DNA of 64,000 bases, from positions 310,001-374,000 of the forward strand of contig JAQGDQ010000080.1 in assembly GCA_030141605.1 (NCBI GenBank), read 5' to 3'. Both the position numbers and the translations under genes were made by a program. The DNA is from Tubiluchus corallicola. Taxonomy: Eukaryota > Priapulida > Priapulimorpha > Priapulimorphida > Tubiluchidae. Positions within the stretch are counted from its first letter, which is position 1, and every line of letters begins with the position of its first letter. Positions 37,901 to 49,882 of the stretch are shown piece after piece. Below the pieces are notes generated by a model. That model was not told the origin of the DNA. It made no database searches and worked only from the letters and a program-made list of their open reading frames with translations.

Positions 37901-39156
37901 TCAAAAATGTCCCGGACTGGATAAATGGCCTGTTGCTATTTTGCATATCCTACATTCAGCTATTAGATTCATACCTATTGAAAGTATTCCTACCCTGTTC
38001 TTACTAAACAAAAAGAAGACATTACATTGTGGGAAATGCAAATAAAGAGTGGACTAAACCCAAAAGTGATATACATGTATTCTCTCTCTCTTTTTAACTT
38101 GAGCTATTAAGAAAAACCTGTAAGTTTGTGGTTGTACATAACAACTTTTTTTGACTAAAAATGGATGTGCAGAAATCGGTTGTATTATATTAGTACAGTG
38201 TAATCCACTTATATTGGGGCCTGTTATAACGAGCTTCTGTCTATTACGAGTAAACTTCAAAGTCTGATCTACTCTTAGGCTTAAATAAAATATTTAAACC
38301 TTGCTTACAGCGAACTCGGATTTTACGAGATATTGCTTATTACTAAGGAATTTTACCATCCTATGATTGTACTTTCCTATATTTAATGAGTATGAGCTCT
38401 AAAGAGCACTTGGGCACCATTCATCAAAGTCAAAAAGGTAGACTTAGTTATTAGCTGACGTGCACCATGTTGAAATGCTCATAATCATGAATGATATTGC
38501 ACCTGCACAGCTGTTTAATAAAAACAGGATTTTTGTATCCTTGTTAAAAAATAGTAACATGCTTAAATTGATAAAAACCAGCTGTTTTCCACCCGTGCCG
38601 GCATCCAGGCCTTGTTCAGGCAGTTGTACTGTAACACTCTGTCAGCAGACATCTAACAGTAGCGGTAACTTAGAAAGCAACTTGCACGGTCATTTTTGCA
38701 CAAATTTATTGCTTAAAATCCTGGTTTAATCCTAGAAATAACAGAATTTAAACACTATAAGTTTACTCTTGTGTCATAAAACAGTTACTGAACAGTGGCA
38801 TTCATTAAACTGTTATTCTTGTGTCAATCTCAAAAGAAAGTGCTCTTTTCGTTGTTGCATCGTCCGTCTTATAGGCTTCATTTGTTACGTGTACATACAC
38901 TCAAACAGAGAGCAAATTTTCATGGTTATAATCTGCTTAACTCATTATAAGCAGAGTGTAATGTATTGTAATTGACTATTGAAAACATAACTAGATCTTT
39001 GGAAATGAGATTAAATTACTTTTTCAGGAGAAACTGCAACTTTATAATCAAGCAGCTGGCATGTGTCTTACAGCAAATCATAAAGGATATGTCTTCATGT
39101 CTATTTGTAAGCAGTTTGATCGCTTTCAAGAGTTTAGTATGGAGATAGATTTTTAA
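31984..39156 (+). CDS. GALNT11: GALNT11-like polypeptide N-acetylgalactosaminyltransferase, ten exons
   Basis: A Golgi type II enzyme that transfers GalNAc from UDP-GalNAc to Ser/Thr, starting mucin-type O-glycans. Exons: 31984-32504, 32721-32887, 33470-33600, 33953-34197, 34845-34962, 35358-35510, 36117-36341, 36982-37086, 37655-37780, 39028-39156. This gives 639 residues (human GALNT11 608). Seen: a membrane anchor at about 15-31, a stem to about 150, [26 protein letters not shown], the metal-binding DSH (279-281), [25 protein letters not shown] (384-388), [11 protein letters not shown] (His412), then a C-terminal ricin-type lectin domain with three QxW-like sites (EQLW, HQDW, RFQEF). The stem-to-catalytic junction (YLRD.PDTRN) favours the GALNT11/pgant35A subgroup over others. 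The exon 2 donor is uncertain; GTAGTG 14 bases earlier is an alternative. Confidence 0.93.
38196..38963. mobile_element. Possible Tc/mariner (pogo/Tigger-like) MITE in GALNT intron 9
   Basis: The left end reads TA-CAGTGTAATCCACTTATA followed by GTTATAACGAG. The right end, reverse-complemented, reads TA-CATTACACTCTGCTTATAATGAG followed by GATTATAACC. Termini and spacing are alike and TA lies at each flank, as expected for a TA-targeting element. The repeats are diverged and no transposase is recognisable. Confidence 0.4.
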
Positions 39157-41042
39157 AGTACTACAGCTAACCTAGGTTGTTTTACACATCTTTGTTGGTG
39201 CCACAGACTGTAGAAACTTGCTTTAGGTAAAAACATAAGTGAATCGTTTGTTTTGTTAAGCTTGTAAGGTGAAATGCGTGAAAAATGAATTGTTGATTTT
39301 TTTGTTAATTAGAACAAAATAAAGTAACTAATTTGATTTAATTTCATAAGTTACATAAATAAAATACATTCACAAATGCATTTGTAACTAGTCAGCGGAA
39401 CTAATGTAAAACGCAACTGTGGTCAGAAAATGTCACACTTAAGAATGCAGAGCTAGAAGTTCAATACTGGTTGTATGTGAATGTGTACATTTTGTGTATG
39501 TATCTAATGTCAATTTGATGATCACTGGCAGGTTCAACAGACCTGACACTCAATGCAGTTGGTACGGTGCACCTGGTGGGAACTCTCAAGGAAAAACTAT
39601 AATCTAATTAGTACAGTCTCCCTGTCTTTAAATTTTGTCCTTTTTCTTCTGCCTGTGGAACTATGTAAATATTACTGATAAGCTAAGGCATGGCCTCCCT
39701 TTGGGATAATTGCAAATTGGGGTCAGTCTGTATAAAATGAACACTCCACTAGTTCGAAGGTCAATGTTTGAAAATATTTATTTTTAAAACAGCGTAAGAC
39801 AGATACATCCATATGGCATATATATTGGTGGTTTCCATTAGTCACAGCACATTTCACCTTGGTTTATAGTTCGTGGTTAAACTCAGCATTGGAATTTTTT
39901 TAAAAACTCATTACAGATGTCAAAATGCTGCGTAATAGACACAACATTCAGTTGGTGGTTTTTGTTCTAATGTGAAACGTTTGCTTCGTGAAACATTTCA
40001 GAAAATCCCATAACGTGACCATTTGCAGTAAAAGTGTTAGTTCCCTTACACTGTACTCACATTAGATCAGTCCTTGGAGGGTGAAATATCTGCATGTAAC
40101 TATAATATTAACACTTAATTTATATAGTCAAGATTAGTTTAACAAAATAGCAATATTGTGGTTCATATTTCGTTTACATTCAGACTGTGGTATTGTACTT
40201 ACACAGGTTTTGTTTTTGTAAATATCATAAATATTATTATATTGATTTTGTCGTAAACTGTATTTCTAGATACATATGTATACAGAGATATACATGTGTA
40301 TATATATTTACACTCTTGTTACAAGATAAAGCACTACCATGTAATTATGCATGAACTGAAAAATATAAAAATAAAAAATTTCTGTTTTTATTTTCTTCAA
40401 AACTTAATAAATATAGTTTATTATTTATTGCGACATTGATTGATTATCATAAAATAAGTGTTATTATACTCAGGATGAACAAACGAATATTACACAAGTC
40501 GACAATTAATTTAATGTCGTATATTGCTTGTGATTCGGCATATGAAAAAACTAAGACAGACCATCTCGTCACTTTTGAGTACAGTTATATTACATTTAGT
40601 CTTGTTTATTATTATACAAAAATATCATCAAAGACTCAATCAACTTTTAACCAAATTTCTATTTCTTGCTTTTGTTCAGCAAAAACTTAGATGGAAGACA
40701 CAATTATTACCAGTCAGCTGAAATTTCAAAGCAAATGCAAGTTGAATTTTAGTTTTAGTATTTACATTTAGTATTCACTTTGAGCAAGCAAATGAAGATC
40801 TAGGTACGCTGTGCTAATGTTGCGATTTGTTCGATCAATGAAGTTAAAATCACACAACAAAAAATAATTGAATAAATAAAAGATCTATGAAGTATCCTTG
40901 CTAAATTTCAGACAGTAAGTGCTCAGTTGATTTGCACTGTTCCAGTGTGTAATGCAATCATGACTTGTGAGTTGAGTTTGCAAGCAAAAATACGATATTG
41001 AGTGCTATAAGGTGCTATTTGTCCCAATGTGCATCACCTCAC
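39157..41042. other. Convergent 3' flanks of GALNT and DCAF4
   Basis: A plus-strand AATAAA at 39318-39323, 162 bases after the GALNT stop, is the likely poly-A signal. The rest is AT-rich with a short TATATA run near 40265-40310. The DCAF4 3' UTR must lie at the right side on the minus strand. No other gene is seen. Confidence 0.45.
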
Positions 41043-44000
41043 TTACGGATCAGCAAGAGAGTCTACAAATAAAAACACATTTTATCATATGCACTCGGAC
41101 ACTAAGACAATACAAAGAAATGTAGCTTTTACTTATCAACAAGAAAATACAAAAAATACCTGGTCTGACTAAATAGGAATACACCACTGGCAAATTATCT
41201 ACATTCATTGCAAACAGAAATCCAGCATTGCCATTAGCACCACCCCAATGTGTTGAATAAAGAACCTAAATGAAAAACAGTAACAAAGTCGATATCCGCA
41301 GAAATTAAAAAAAAACTGCTTAACATTCTACTAATTCTAGATAAGAATGAATAAGGTATTAAAAATATTCATTATGTTACTTAACAAATGCAATGGTTAT
41401 TATAGTATCGATAACTAGCACACAGTTTATGCACACACTGTGCAAGAAAAAAACGTGCATTATGAAAGAAAGAATTAAGCAGGTATCAAGTCATAATAGC
41501 ACAAATTTTGTTAAATTTTAGTGATTGTTTGGAGTTACTTAAATCGAACAGCCCAAAGGTGCAAGCTAAAAATCTCATTTAGTTTGCATTAACATCAAAC
41601 ACTAAATCTCTGTAAATTGGGTAATGAGACTATTAAAACAATCTTGTTTTTGTTACAGCATAAATGAAATGGTTAAATGAGAACACATAATCAAATGAAT
41701 CCATTTTAAACATCACAATGTTTATGTAACTGATACACTAAATTTACAATATAAATTATATATTGATTTATTTTAGCACCCATGCTTAATTAAGGGCCTA
41801 TGCGAATAACGCTCAACAAAAAAAATGAAAATGACAGTAAGGGCCACGTGTTTGAACTTCGGGTGCAGGTCGATATACTAATGATTGGCTTGCAAAATAT
41901 TAGATAATTCTGCAGTTATGACAAATTTGTATAGCAAAAATTTAGTTATGAATTTAAATGTAATAAGTAAATTTGAAATTGTAGAAAAAAACTCAAAAAT
42001 TAAATCACAACATACAAAAAATGATGTAAATTGGGAAGACATAGATGGGCTAAGAAATAGATTACAGAAATTAATGAGAAAATGTAGCTATAGCTTCATT
42101 GTTTAATCACCGCATGAACAGAAGACGTACTCGATGGGATAGTTTATTGGTGGAAATAGACTTAAAAGTGGGAGGGGCGTACCAGCGAAAAATTATTAAA
42201 TATTTGCCACAAATAGAAGAATTAATTAAACATTTTCAAATGATTGGTGATTCAGAAAACAAAGGGCCAGATGATGATTTGAAAAGTTTAGAAATCGATG
42301 TAGAGATCTGTGTTTAGATGCACCTTTTAGTGATGAAAATGAAGTGTGGGAAGCAGTGAGTGAAATGAAAAACCAAGGTTATGGACTTACCTCGTGTGGC
42401 GCTAACGTGTGTTAGTGACATAGCGTTACTGTTTCTCGTGATGATCTTAATTGCTACATTTATTGATATCTATCTGTTTAAGAAAATCTTTATTGTTTCC
42501 TATAAAGCATATAACTATAGATGAATTCAAATGATGAAACTGTTGGTTATTTGTATGATAAAATATTAGCAGCTCATTTTTTATTGCGGATGCCTGTATC
42601 TACTGCGTAGTCCACTTACCAAAAATGTCATAGTTGCTTTGATCATGTGTTTATTTTATTTATTAAGTCAGCAATTGAAAAAAGACTAAATGTTATTTTT
42701 AGCTTTTGTTTACTTAGAAAAGGCAATCGATAAAGTACCAGGAATGCTTTATTAAAATGTCTAATAATATTAGGAATTGGTAAAGTGTTTTTAACACTTT
42801 AGTGGAGATGTACTTTTATCACAAATTGCACAGTAAGTTTCATAATGGGGAATGGGGAGTAAGTTTGGGGAAAGTCTCCAAAATATTCTAAATTAAATCT
42901 GGTATAAGACAAGGAGCATCGATATCTGCTGTCTTAATTATAGTGTTCATTGATAAATTGATGAGTATAAATTGATAATAATTCTGAATCAAAAACTAAT
43001 GTTTATAAGATACATTGTGTATTGTATGCGGCAATAGCGTAATATTATCAACTAAAAGAGATATGTTTATCAAAAGAGAACAAAATGAAAGTTAACTGGT
43101 GGTCAAAGTCTGATTTTATAGTATGTAATGGAAAATTTGACAGTGACAAAGACTCCAATGTACTATAATCAGGAATTGTAAAAGTTTAATCAAATGTGTG
43201 ATGTATTTAGGTGTGTTGATTACTGATGAAGGTGATATAGATGGTGATGCTGTTCTAGCGAGCTGGTAGGAAATATGGTAACTAATTTCACCTGAGGCAC
43301 TTGAAGATGTGATGTCACTGGAACAGGTGCAGGAAGTTCACACAAGCTTTTGCCATCTTTTAGGTTCCATACCCTGGTATAACCATCTTTGCCTGCTATA
43401 AAATCAGAGAAAAACTCCAGTACAGTGGGTTAGCATAATAAGGGTCCAACGCATTCTAGCTACTTTGATAAAATCCCCCAAAAAAATTTTCAAGCAATTT
43501 TGAATGATGCTTGCATTGTATTAATCAAAGAAAAGCTCTGATCACTGTTAATATAAAAACATAGTGTATAACCAGCTGTCATATGGCTTTTATAATAAAT
43601 GTTTCCTAACTAGAGTGGAATTAATTATTTTTCAAATGAAACCTTTTTGCATAACACATTTATTAGTGTTACTCAGATTCTATTTGCATAATACCTTCTT
43701 ATTGCACAGCACTACCTTACCGATCTACGTTCTACTGGCCTTTTATTATTTTCTTACAGGCCTATAGATTAAAAAGACTATTTTTATTTTTACTTCTATA
43801 ATGTTATTAATGATTTATAATGCTTATTTTTGTCAAATGTTAGGGAATAGCATTATTTTTAGGATAATGCTCTACTGAGATGCAGAGACCTATTAACTTT
43901 GTAAAAATAATTATAATGAAACTTTTTAGTTAGTATAGTAAGTAGCAAGTAACAATAGCTGCTTCATACATGTCACTTATTTCCTCATTTTCTCATTATA

Positions 44001-46829
44001 GACTTCAATTTTCATTAAATGACATCTTTTTGTGTGAAAAACCATCATAGAGTGTGACTTCTTTTTACACAATGCTTTCATTACCATATACTTAATGGAA
44101 CAGCTCCTTTTCATATGCCTTTTTAGCGTCACCTTTGGAAAATGCTTTATAAAGCCTTTTCTTTAAGTATTTTTATCTACCACTTACTGGGAATATAGAG
44201 CTTGACAGAATGCATTAAACAATAATTCAAAATAGATAAAATTTCACAATACACACATTGCACTAACCCTAGCCACAGATACAAAGAACACCAAATATTA
44301 CACAGATCGGCAGCGTGAGTTAAGCCTCGCCTATGCTATTCATGCATAAAATTTATTAGCTGCGCTAGTCAAATTTTCCTTAATAAAGTTATTAAATTTA
44401 TACCAGCATATATTATGTTGGCTTCTTCATTAATGTGGAAGGGGTAGCAGTGGTGATCATTTTTATGCCCATAAATAGGATGAACAGCTTTTCTCATTCG
44501 GAGATCCCAAAGTAGTAACTGTAAAATAAAGATTTTAATCAATTTTGTTTTCATCTAGGAATATGACATGTTTATTCTCACTCAGTCAATAGATGTCGGT
44601 TATGATGATGTTACATCAATGTGCTAAATTCTACTAAGATAAATACAAGAATATAAGCAAAAATAAATAAATTTTCCAGTGCAGGTTGGTTAGTTAAAAG
44701 CAGCTATGTATTCTTACTCGACCATCTATATCCCCAGACAAAAGGTAATTTTCATCGCTTAGTAGTCTCATACATGAAAGACAAGATTCAGCATCCCTGA
44801 ATTTGCGTAAAGAAAACAGAGGTTGACGTAAATCATCAAGTGTGTTCGTGCAAATAATTCGACCATCCTTCAGTCCATGAAACAATAACTTTCCATCCTG
44901 TAATGAACAAAAAATACAACTCTGCTACTTTTGTATAATATGTTTGTAACATATGGTGTTTGCAAATTTTTGTTCTGCAATAACTCTTAAATGCATTTTA
45001 CAATAGAAATGAGTCTGTTCCAGGCTGGATACAGAATGTCTCACCAGTCCAAATAAGCATCACATAAAAGACGTCTTGCAGAACAAGAAGACAGTGCCAA
45101 GTTCTGCTAATGATACTATAATACATGACAACTTGCATATTCAATAACATTTGGACAAAGTAGGCCATCTTATAAAATAAATTAATTTTGCTGTCTCTTA
45201 TTTGCTAGAACTATAGAACTCAGCAATGCAGTAAAACTTAACTGGTCCTTATATACTCACTTAAAATCACTCCTACTCGATCTGATGTGACAAAATGAAG
45301 AGGGATGCAGGACTTATCTAAAGAGAGAAAGGTGTGGACTTTTACTACTCATTTTTATAGTCTTCTGGACGTATTTTGCAAGCATGAGATCCGTACCAAT
45401 TTTTTCTGTTTCTAACATCAAGGACTAATTAGTGAGTTCATAACAACTGTGGATAAATTATAAAGGTATTATTTGAGGTTTACACATGCTTTTATAAGTC
45501 AAATTGTATTATCTCGATTGGACTGTAATAATTTTACTGCAATATTTAATATTAAGCTAAAGCCCTACCTGACTGAAAAGCTGTGTAAGGACCGATCTTC
45601 CTCTTAAAGCTTCAACTTTCCACTTTTTGTTATTAATGACATCATAAATATCCACAGGATTTTTCATTGTAGTTTCCCATGCTGCAGCAATCAGTGGTCG
45701 GCCTCCTCTCCAAATTCCGGTCAATGACTGTATGAAAGCACGTACACTGACAGAACTTGTCCAGTCCAATTTATCTCGGCTTTGTGTAGTGAAATCCCAA
45801 AGGCTAAGATTCGTCGTCAAACAAGATTTAGCTGTCCATGCATATGTCACATAACTAGGCCCAAAAGGAGAATCAGATACACTCAGAAAATGCAGTTGAG
45901 AAATCCATATACCTCTAGCCCAAGCAAAAATATCAACACCTGGATTTTCTAGTAACAGCCAATTTTTAGGACTCAAATCATAATAAGAAAATAATAATGG
46001 GTTGTTAAAAGCAACTGCGAGTTTATTATCATCGGGACTTACAGCTATTTTATACAGTTCACATAAACCATAGATATCCAATAATGGTGATTTCACTTTT
46101 CTTGTCACTTTATCTGGTGGACTAAGAAGACCTAAACATGACTTATGCACAAGTGTTGTAAAACTCTGTACTGCTAGACTGCCAAAGCGATTGTTCAAAT
46201 GCAAACATGTTATGTTTTTATTGAATTTCTCCAGTCTATTACTAAAATTACATTTCAAGTGATGACTAGATTCATCTTTATAAAAATTGGCCGTTTGTAG
46301 AGCTTTTTGTCGTTTTCTTTCTTCTTCCTTTTCTTTGATGGACTGAAATGTTAGAGGGTTATAATTGTTATGACCAGATTCTATTCTGAAGTATCGTCTG
46401 CGAGCTGTGTCAAAGTAGAAACCAGGTAAATCTAAAACAAACAAAAGCATTGCATTTATCACATAAGGCTATAAGAGAGTTTGCAGCGTGATTGATAATT
46501 ATAAATTTCTGATGACATGATATGACTGACACGATATGACGGTATGATAATTTGATTTCATATACCACAATTTGATTTGACAATTTAATATTATATAAAG
46601 TAAACAATTCCTGAATATAATTCATGTAGTAATTTAGGTAATTATTTTAGAAAATTTACAAATTTTTGTAAAATGAAGTTCTGGCTAAATTAGGTACTGA
46701 GCCGAGGTATTTAAAGGCCTGATTTTGTATTTACTTTATTTGTTTAACTTTAGGCTGCTTGCAAAATTGTTCAAAAGTTTTACCAGATGAGAATGTATGT
46801 GCGGAACTGCTGGCCAAATTCTGAGACAT
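41043..46829 (-). CDS. DCAF4: DCAF4 (WDR21), DDB1- and CUL4-associated factor, seven exons
   Basis: A WD-repeat protein thought to be a substrate receptor of CUL4-DDB1 ubiquitin ligases. Exons: 46829-46784, 46431-45569, 44897-44718, 44518-44404, 43392-43292, 41265-41160, 41062-41043. This gives 476 residues (human 495), and all phases agree. The signature LPGFYFDTARRRYFRI and GHNNYNPLT follow a short Ser-rich first exon (MSQNLASSS...). WD-type segments include DGKLLFHGLKDGRI, DENYLLSGDIDGRVR-like end, LLLWDLRMRKAV, GKDGYTRVWNLKDGK and VLYSTHWGGANGNAGFLFA at the C-terminus. Two WDxR-like motifs (WDLR, VWNLK) fit DDB1-binding DCAF boxes. The first (46 bp) and last (20 bp) coding exons are very short. 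The intron between 43291 and 41266 contains LINE debris. Confidence 0.92.
41885..43263 (+). mobile_element. LINE fragment, pre-RT and RT region, inside a DCAF4 intron
   Basis: On the plus strand, antisense to DCAF4, frames with intervening stops show a basic Lys/Arg-rich spacer (41885-42317) and LDAPFSDENEVWEAVSEMK. From about 42690 come RT motifs: YLEKAIDKVP, LGIGKVF, KSGIRQGASIS and FIDKLM, then MYLGVLITDEG near 43200. This order matches the region before and through the RT of a non-LTR retrotransposon and complements the parts missing from the 30.3-31.8 kb copy. It ends about 30 bases from the donor side of DCAF4 exon 5. Confidence 0.8.
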
Positions 46830-47831
46830 CACTGGTTCAGCACTGAATATGACTAGAAATCTTAAAGCTGAAAAAATAAATGACAGTGAAAATTTTCCAT
46901 GTAAAAGCTCTGCTTGTTATTACAGTATGCACCATTTATTAAACTCAAGGTTAATAGAATCAATCGCTTAATTGACTCAAAAATACCTGCTCCTATTCAA
47001 ATGTATATAAAAAGCGCCCGCAATTGACCCTCATAACTACTCATAATTGACTCAATATGTTTTTAACTACCTAGATGGCAGAGAAAAAAATCACTCCATA
47101 GGATCTCTAACTTAACTTATGCACTGTCTCCATGGTGTTGCTAGAAGCAACAGCAGGACATTGCACTCAGCAGGCTGCATATTATGCACACCATGGCAAC
47201 CCAGTATTGTTCCAGCTAAGCTGCGGCTTGCTGCTGAGGGAATCTTTACACAATTTTTTTTTACAAATATCAATGCATAGAAAGTTCATTTTTAACTTTT
47301 GCATGAATACCATATTCTGGTTGGATATTTCATTAGATATGGATGTTGGATATGTACAAAATAGCATAAAAAGATTACTAAATTTACTCAACACACAAAA
47401 CCCAAAAAATCCTGACAGAAAATGTAATCATTACAAAGCTTAAGAACCCCTGTTAAAAGATATATTGGCTTTTCTTGCCTGAAAATACTCTTTGTAATAC
47501 TGAATAATGAAACTAATGAATACAGTGTAAAAAGTGAAATTTCTTAAGAAGGCCAGCAAGTCAATCAAATGCAACAGTGAATCTTGTAATTGCACTATTT
47601 GCAGTTTTATGTTGATGTCAAATATCTTTATAATTGCAATTTTAAACAAACTTCATTTAAAAAAAGCTAATAGGTATACACAGACCAGTCAACTCCAATC
47701 ATTTTCCACAATGCACTCAAATCACTATACTGGAAACATTAGTCAAAATTTTTTACCTCCTACTCTGACCAGTGTCTGCAATTTGCAGCTTAGGAATCTC
47801 AAAAACAGTTGTCAGGCTACAAAAAACTTCA
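46830..47831. other. Spacer between DCAF4 and NFKBIL1
   Basis: About 1 kb holding the presumed DCAF4 promoter and the NFKBIL1 3' end. Open frames on both strands (47132-47443, 47182-47394, 47534-47845) have no recognisable domains and overlap each other, as chance frames do. Confidence 0.4.
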
Positions 47832-48899
47832 TCAGTCTTTTTTAACAGCAACATTTAAAGCTTGTGAAATGTTTTTAACATGTTCCATAACTTTTTTAAA
47901 TTCAAAGTTAGCTATTCGTCTACCACACTTTTGAGTAAACTTGTCTGGATGCCAGCAAACCTGCTGCTCTCTAAGATAGTTCTTCTTGAGCTCGAGAGAA
48001 TCAATATTACATGTAAGAATTTCACTAATCTTATTCAGTTCACTACTATCCTGTAAAGGCAAGTCTTTTATGGTCACATTTGCATTTGAGTTAGGATCAA
48101 ATACTTTAGCACAGGCAGATGTGTATTGTAATTTCTTGCTTAATAAGCAATTTCTTTTTCTTAATAAAGTCATTCTTAACTGATACTCATCATGTTCTTT
48201 CTTCGACCTCGTCTGAAATTTCTCATAATTTTTTGTTTTTGCCTTCTTTGCTTCGAATTCACTTTCATCGTATTCAAATTTTCTTTTCTGACTATGTTTC
48301 TCACAATATTCATGACATATTCTATCTGCCCATTCGTCGTAAGTTTCAGCTGTGGATCCAGTGTTACCATGGAAATACTCATGAAAACAACTGCCCATTA
48401 TTTCACTGCTTTCATATGTTGCTTCACTCCACAGTTTTTCATGCCAGTTAGCATCAAAACCATCTGCAGTAGGAACTCTACAGGCACTGCTATCATAACT
48501 TCCTTCAAAAATTTTATTTCCAAATGGTTTGATCAACTGTCGTGGCGTTTCCCCATCATTATTTACACAATCAAGTAAATCTCTCGAAGCTATGAGCAGC
48601 AGCTTTACAACAGGAATGCCATTACTACTGGAATTTCCACCCAAGTTAGCTAAGTATTTTAAAGCTAAATGAAGGGCTATATTATGATTAGTATCACATT
48701 TGCTTGGATCTACGCCCACACTCAAAAAATACTCAGTACAATATTCACTGCCAGATCTTGCAGCTACATGCAGAACTGTTTCCTTGAATTTAAAACGCGC
48801 TGTGGGTAAATCTATTTTGTGTTTGGCAATATGTTGTTTCACTTTACAAAACTCGTCAGATTCGATGTATTTTTGTAGTTTTTTAAGCACTGACCTCAT
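47832..48899 (-). CDS. NFKBIL1: NFKBIL1 (NF-kappa-B inhibitor-like 1), intronless
   Basis: A nuclear ankyrin protein linked to NF-kB signalling and to mRNA processing in vertebrates. Single frame of 355 residues (human 381); an in-frame TGA four codons upstream fixes the ATG. Ankyrin-like repeats cover about 36-125 (TVLHVAARSG, DTNHNIALHLALKYL, NDGETPRQL). A divergent middle follows, then a charged, Lys/Glu-rich helical segment (about 200-260) with nuclear-localisation-like KRK and KKAK. The C-terminal signature is LREQQVCWHPDKFTQKCG (309-326), matching the family LRxxQxRWHPDKF, a J-domain-like HPDK. It lies upstream of DCAF4 in the same direction. Human NFKBIL1 has introns while this copy has none, yet it has no poly-A tail or decay. 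Confidence 0.92.
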   Translation of the reverse strand: MRSVLKKLQKYIESDEFCKVKQHIAKHKIDLPTARFKFKETVLHVAARSGSEYCTEYFLSVGVDPSKCDTNHNIALHLALKYLANLGGNSSSNGIPVVKLLLIASRDLLDCVNNDGETPRQLIKPFGNKIFEGSYDSSACRVPTADGFDANWHEKLWSEATYESSEIMGSCFHEYFHGNTGSTAETYDEWADRICHEYCEKHSQKRKFEYDESEFEAKKAKTKNYEKFQTRSKKEHDEYQLRMTLLRKRNCLLSKKLQYTSACAKVFDPNSNANVTIKDLPLQDSSELNKISEILTCNIDSLELKKNYLREQQVCWHPDKFTQKCGRRIANFEFKKVMEHVKNISQALNVAVKKD

Positions 48900-49619
48900 G
48901 TCTATGAATCAATATTAAAGTCAAAATTAGACGACCCTTTTTCAACATGGGAACCATACAGAGGTAATAACAGTTTGGAACTTGAGCGAGTGCAGTGTAG
49001 ATTAGCAGAATTTGAGTGTAATATATATAATAGAGATGCTAGCGTAACATCTACGTTAGGTTCTCTCGAGTGGCCAAGCTTAGAACAGCGACGTACTTAA
49101 AAAATGACTCAAATCACAAAACTCACAGAGGAAAAATGTCGCGGAAACGCGGAAAATCTTTACTTATTTGGTTCGGATAACTTTTATTTTTGTACTACAT
49201 TTGTTGCCAAAGAGCTACGATGTAGTAGTAAAAATTTTATTTGTTGTCGAAATATTTCGAAACACAACGTTAGCTGATGGTTATTTTCTGGCTGATAAAA
49301 AATAAAACGAAATAAAAAAAATATTGCTGCAGAGTTTCATTAACCTTTGGTAATCCTAAAAATGACACACAATCACAACTCAAGAAAAAAGTCGCGGAAA
49401 CTCGGAAAATCTTTACTTTGGGTGTACAATATATCCTGCAGGGATCATTTTTGTATGTTCAAATTCATTTGGAATGCTCGATGCTCACCTCTACTGTATG
49501 TATAAAAAGTTATCGGATTCTAACCTCTTCAACTATATGTACACTCTCTATATACTTACATAATTACATGCTCTATACATATATACGTATGCCTTCTCTA
49601 TATGATAGTATAACAGGAT
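48900..49619. other. NFKBIL1 upstream region with a ~65-bp direct repeat
   Basis: No gene supported. A block at 49097-49171 (GTCGCGGAAACGCGGAAAAT core) recurs at 49356-49421 (GTCGCGGAAACTCGGAAAAT core). The segment at 49478-49492 (GATGCTCACCTCTA) resembles a hAT MITE end and may be part of a broken copy. Confidence 0.5.
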
Positions 49620-49882
49620 TATAACGTTTGAAGCATCATACAATCAGCACAATTTAACTGTGATTTGTGTGTGCAATTTTTAAACAAATTATTAGAGTCT
49701 TTACAGCAGAACACAGTCAAGTAATATTTATGATCTTTGCGAAACTGTTATGATTCAAAAATCTTTAAAACTGAATTCGAATTCGATTCAGATTCAAAAT
49801 CTTTAAATTCGAATGGATTCGAGTTTAAGTCACAAATTCGATTCGAATTCGCTTTCTGATAAAGAATTCATGTTCACTCCTA
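49620..49882. mobile_element. Non-autonomous hAT-type MITE, copy 3 (5' truncated)
   Basis: From the block GTTTGAAGCATCAT on, it follows the copy at 8980-9383 in order: GCACAATTTAACTG, ACAGCAGAACACAGTCAAG, an ATTCGA-rich array and a degraded right end GTTCACTCCTA. The left ~120 bases of the element are absent or replaced by unrelated sequence. Confidence 0.7.

Noticed and set aside
47986-48918. Several plus-strand frames across NFKBIL1, up to 128 residues
   Set aside because: Antisense shadows of a clearly conserved minus-strand gene.
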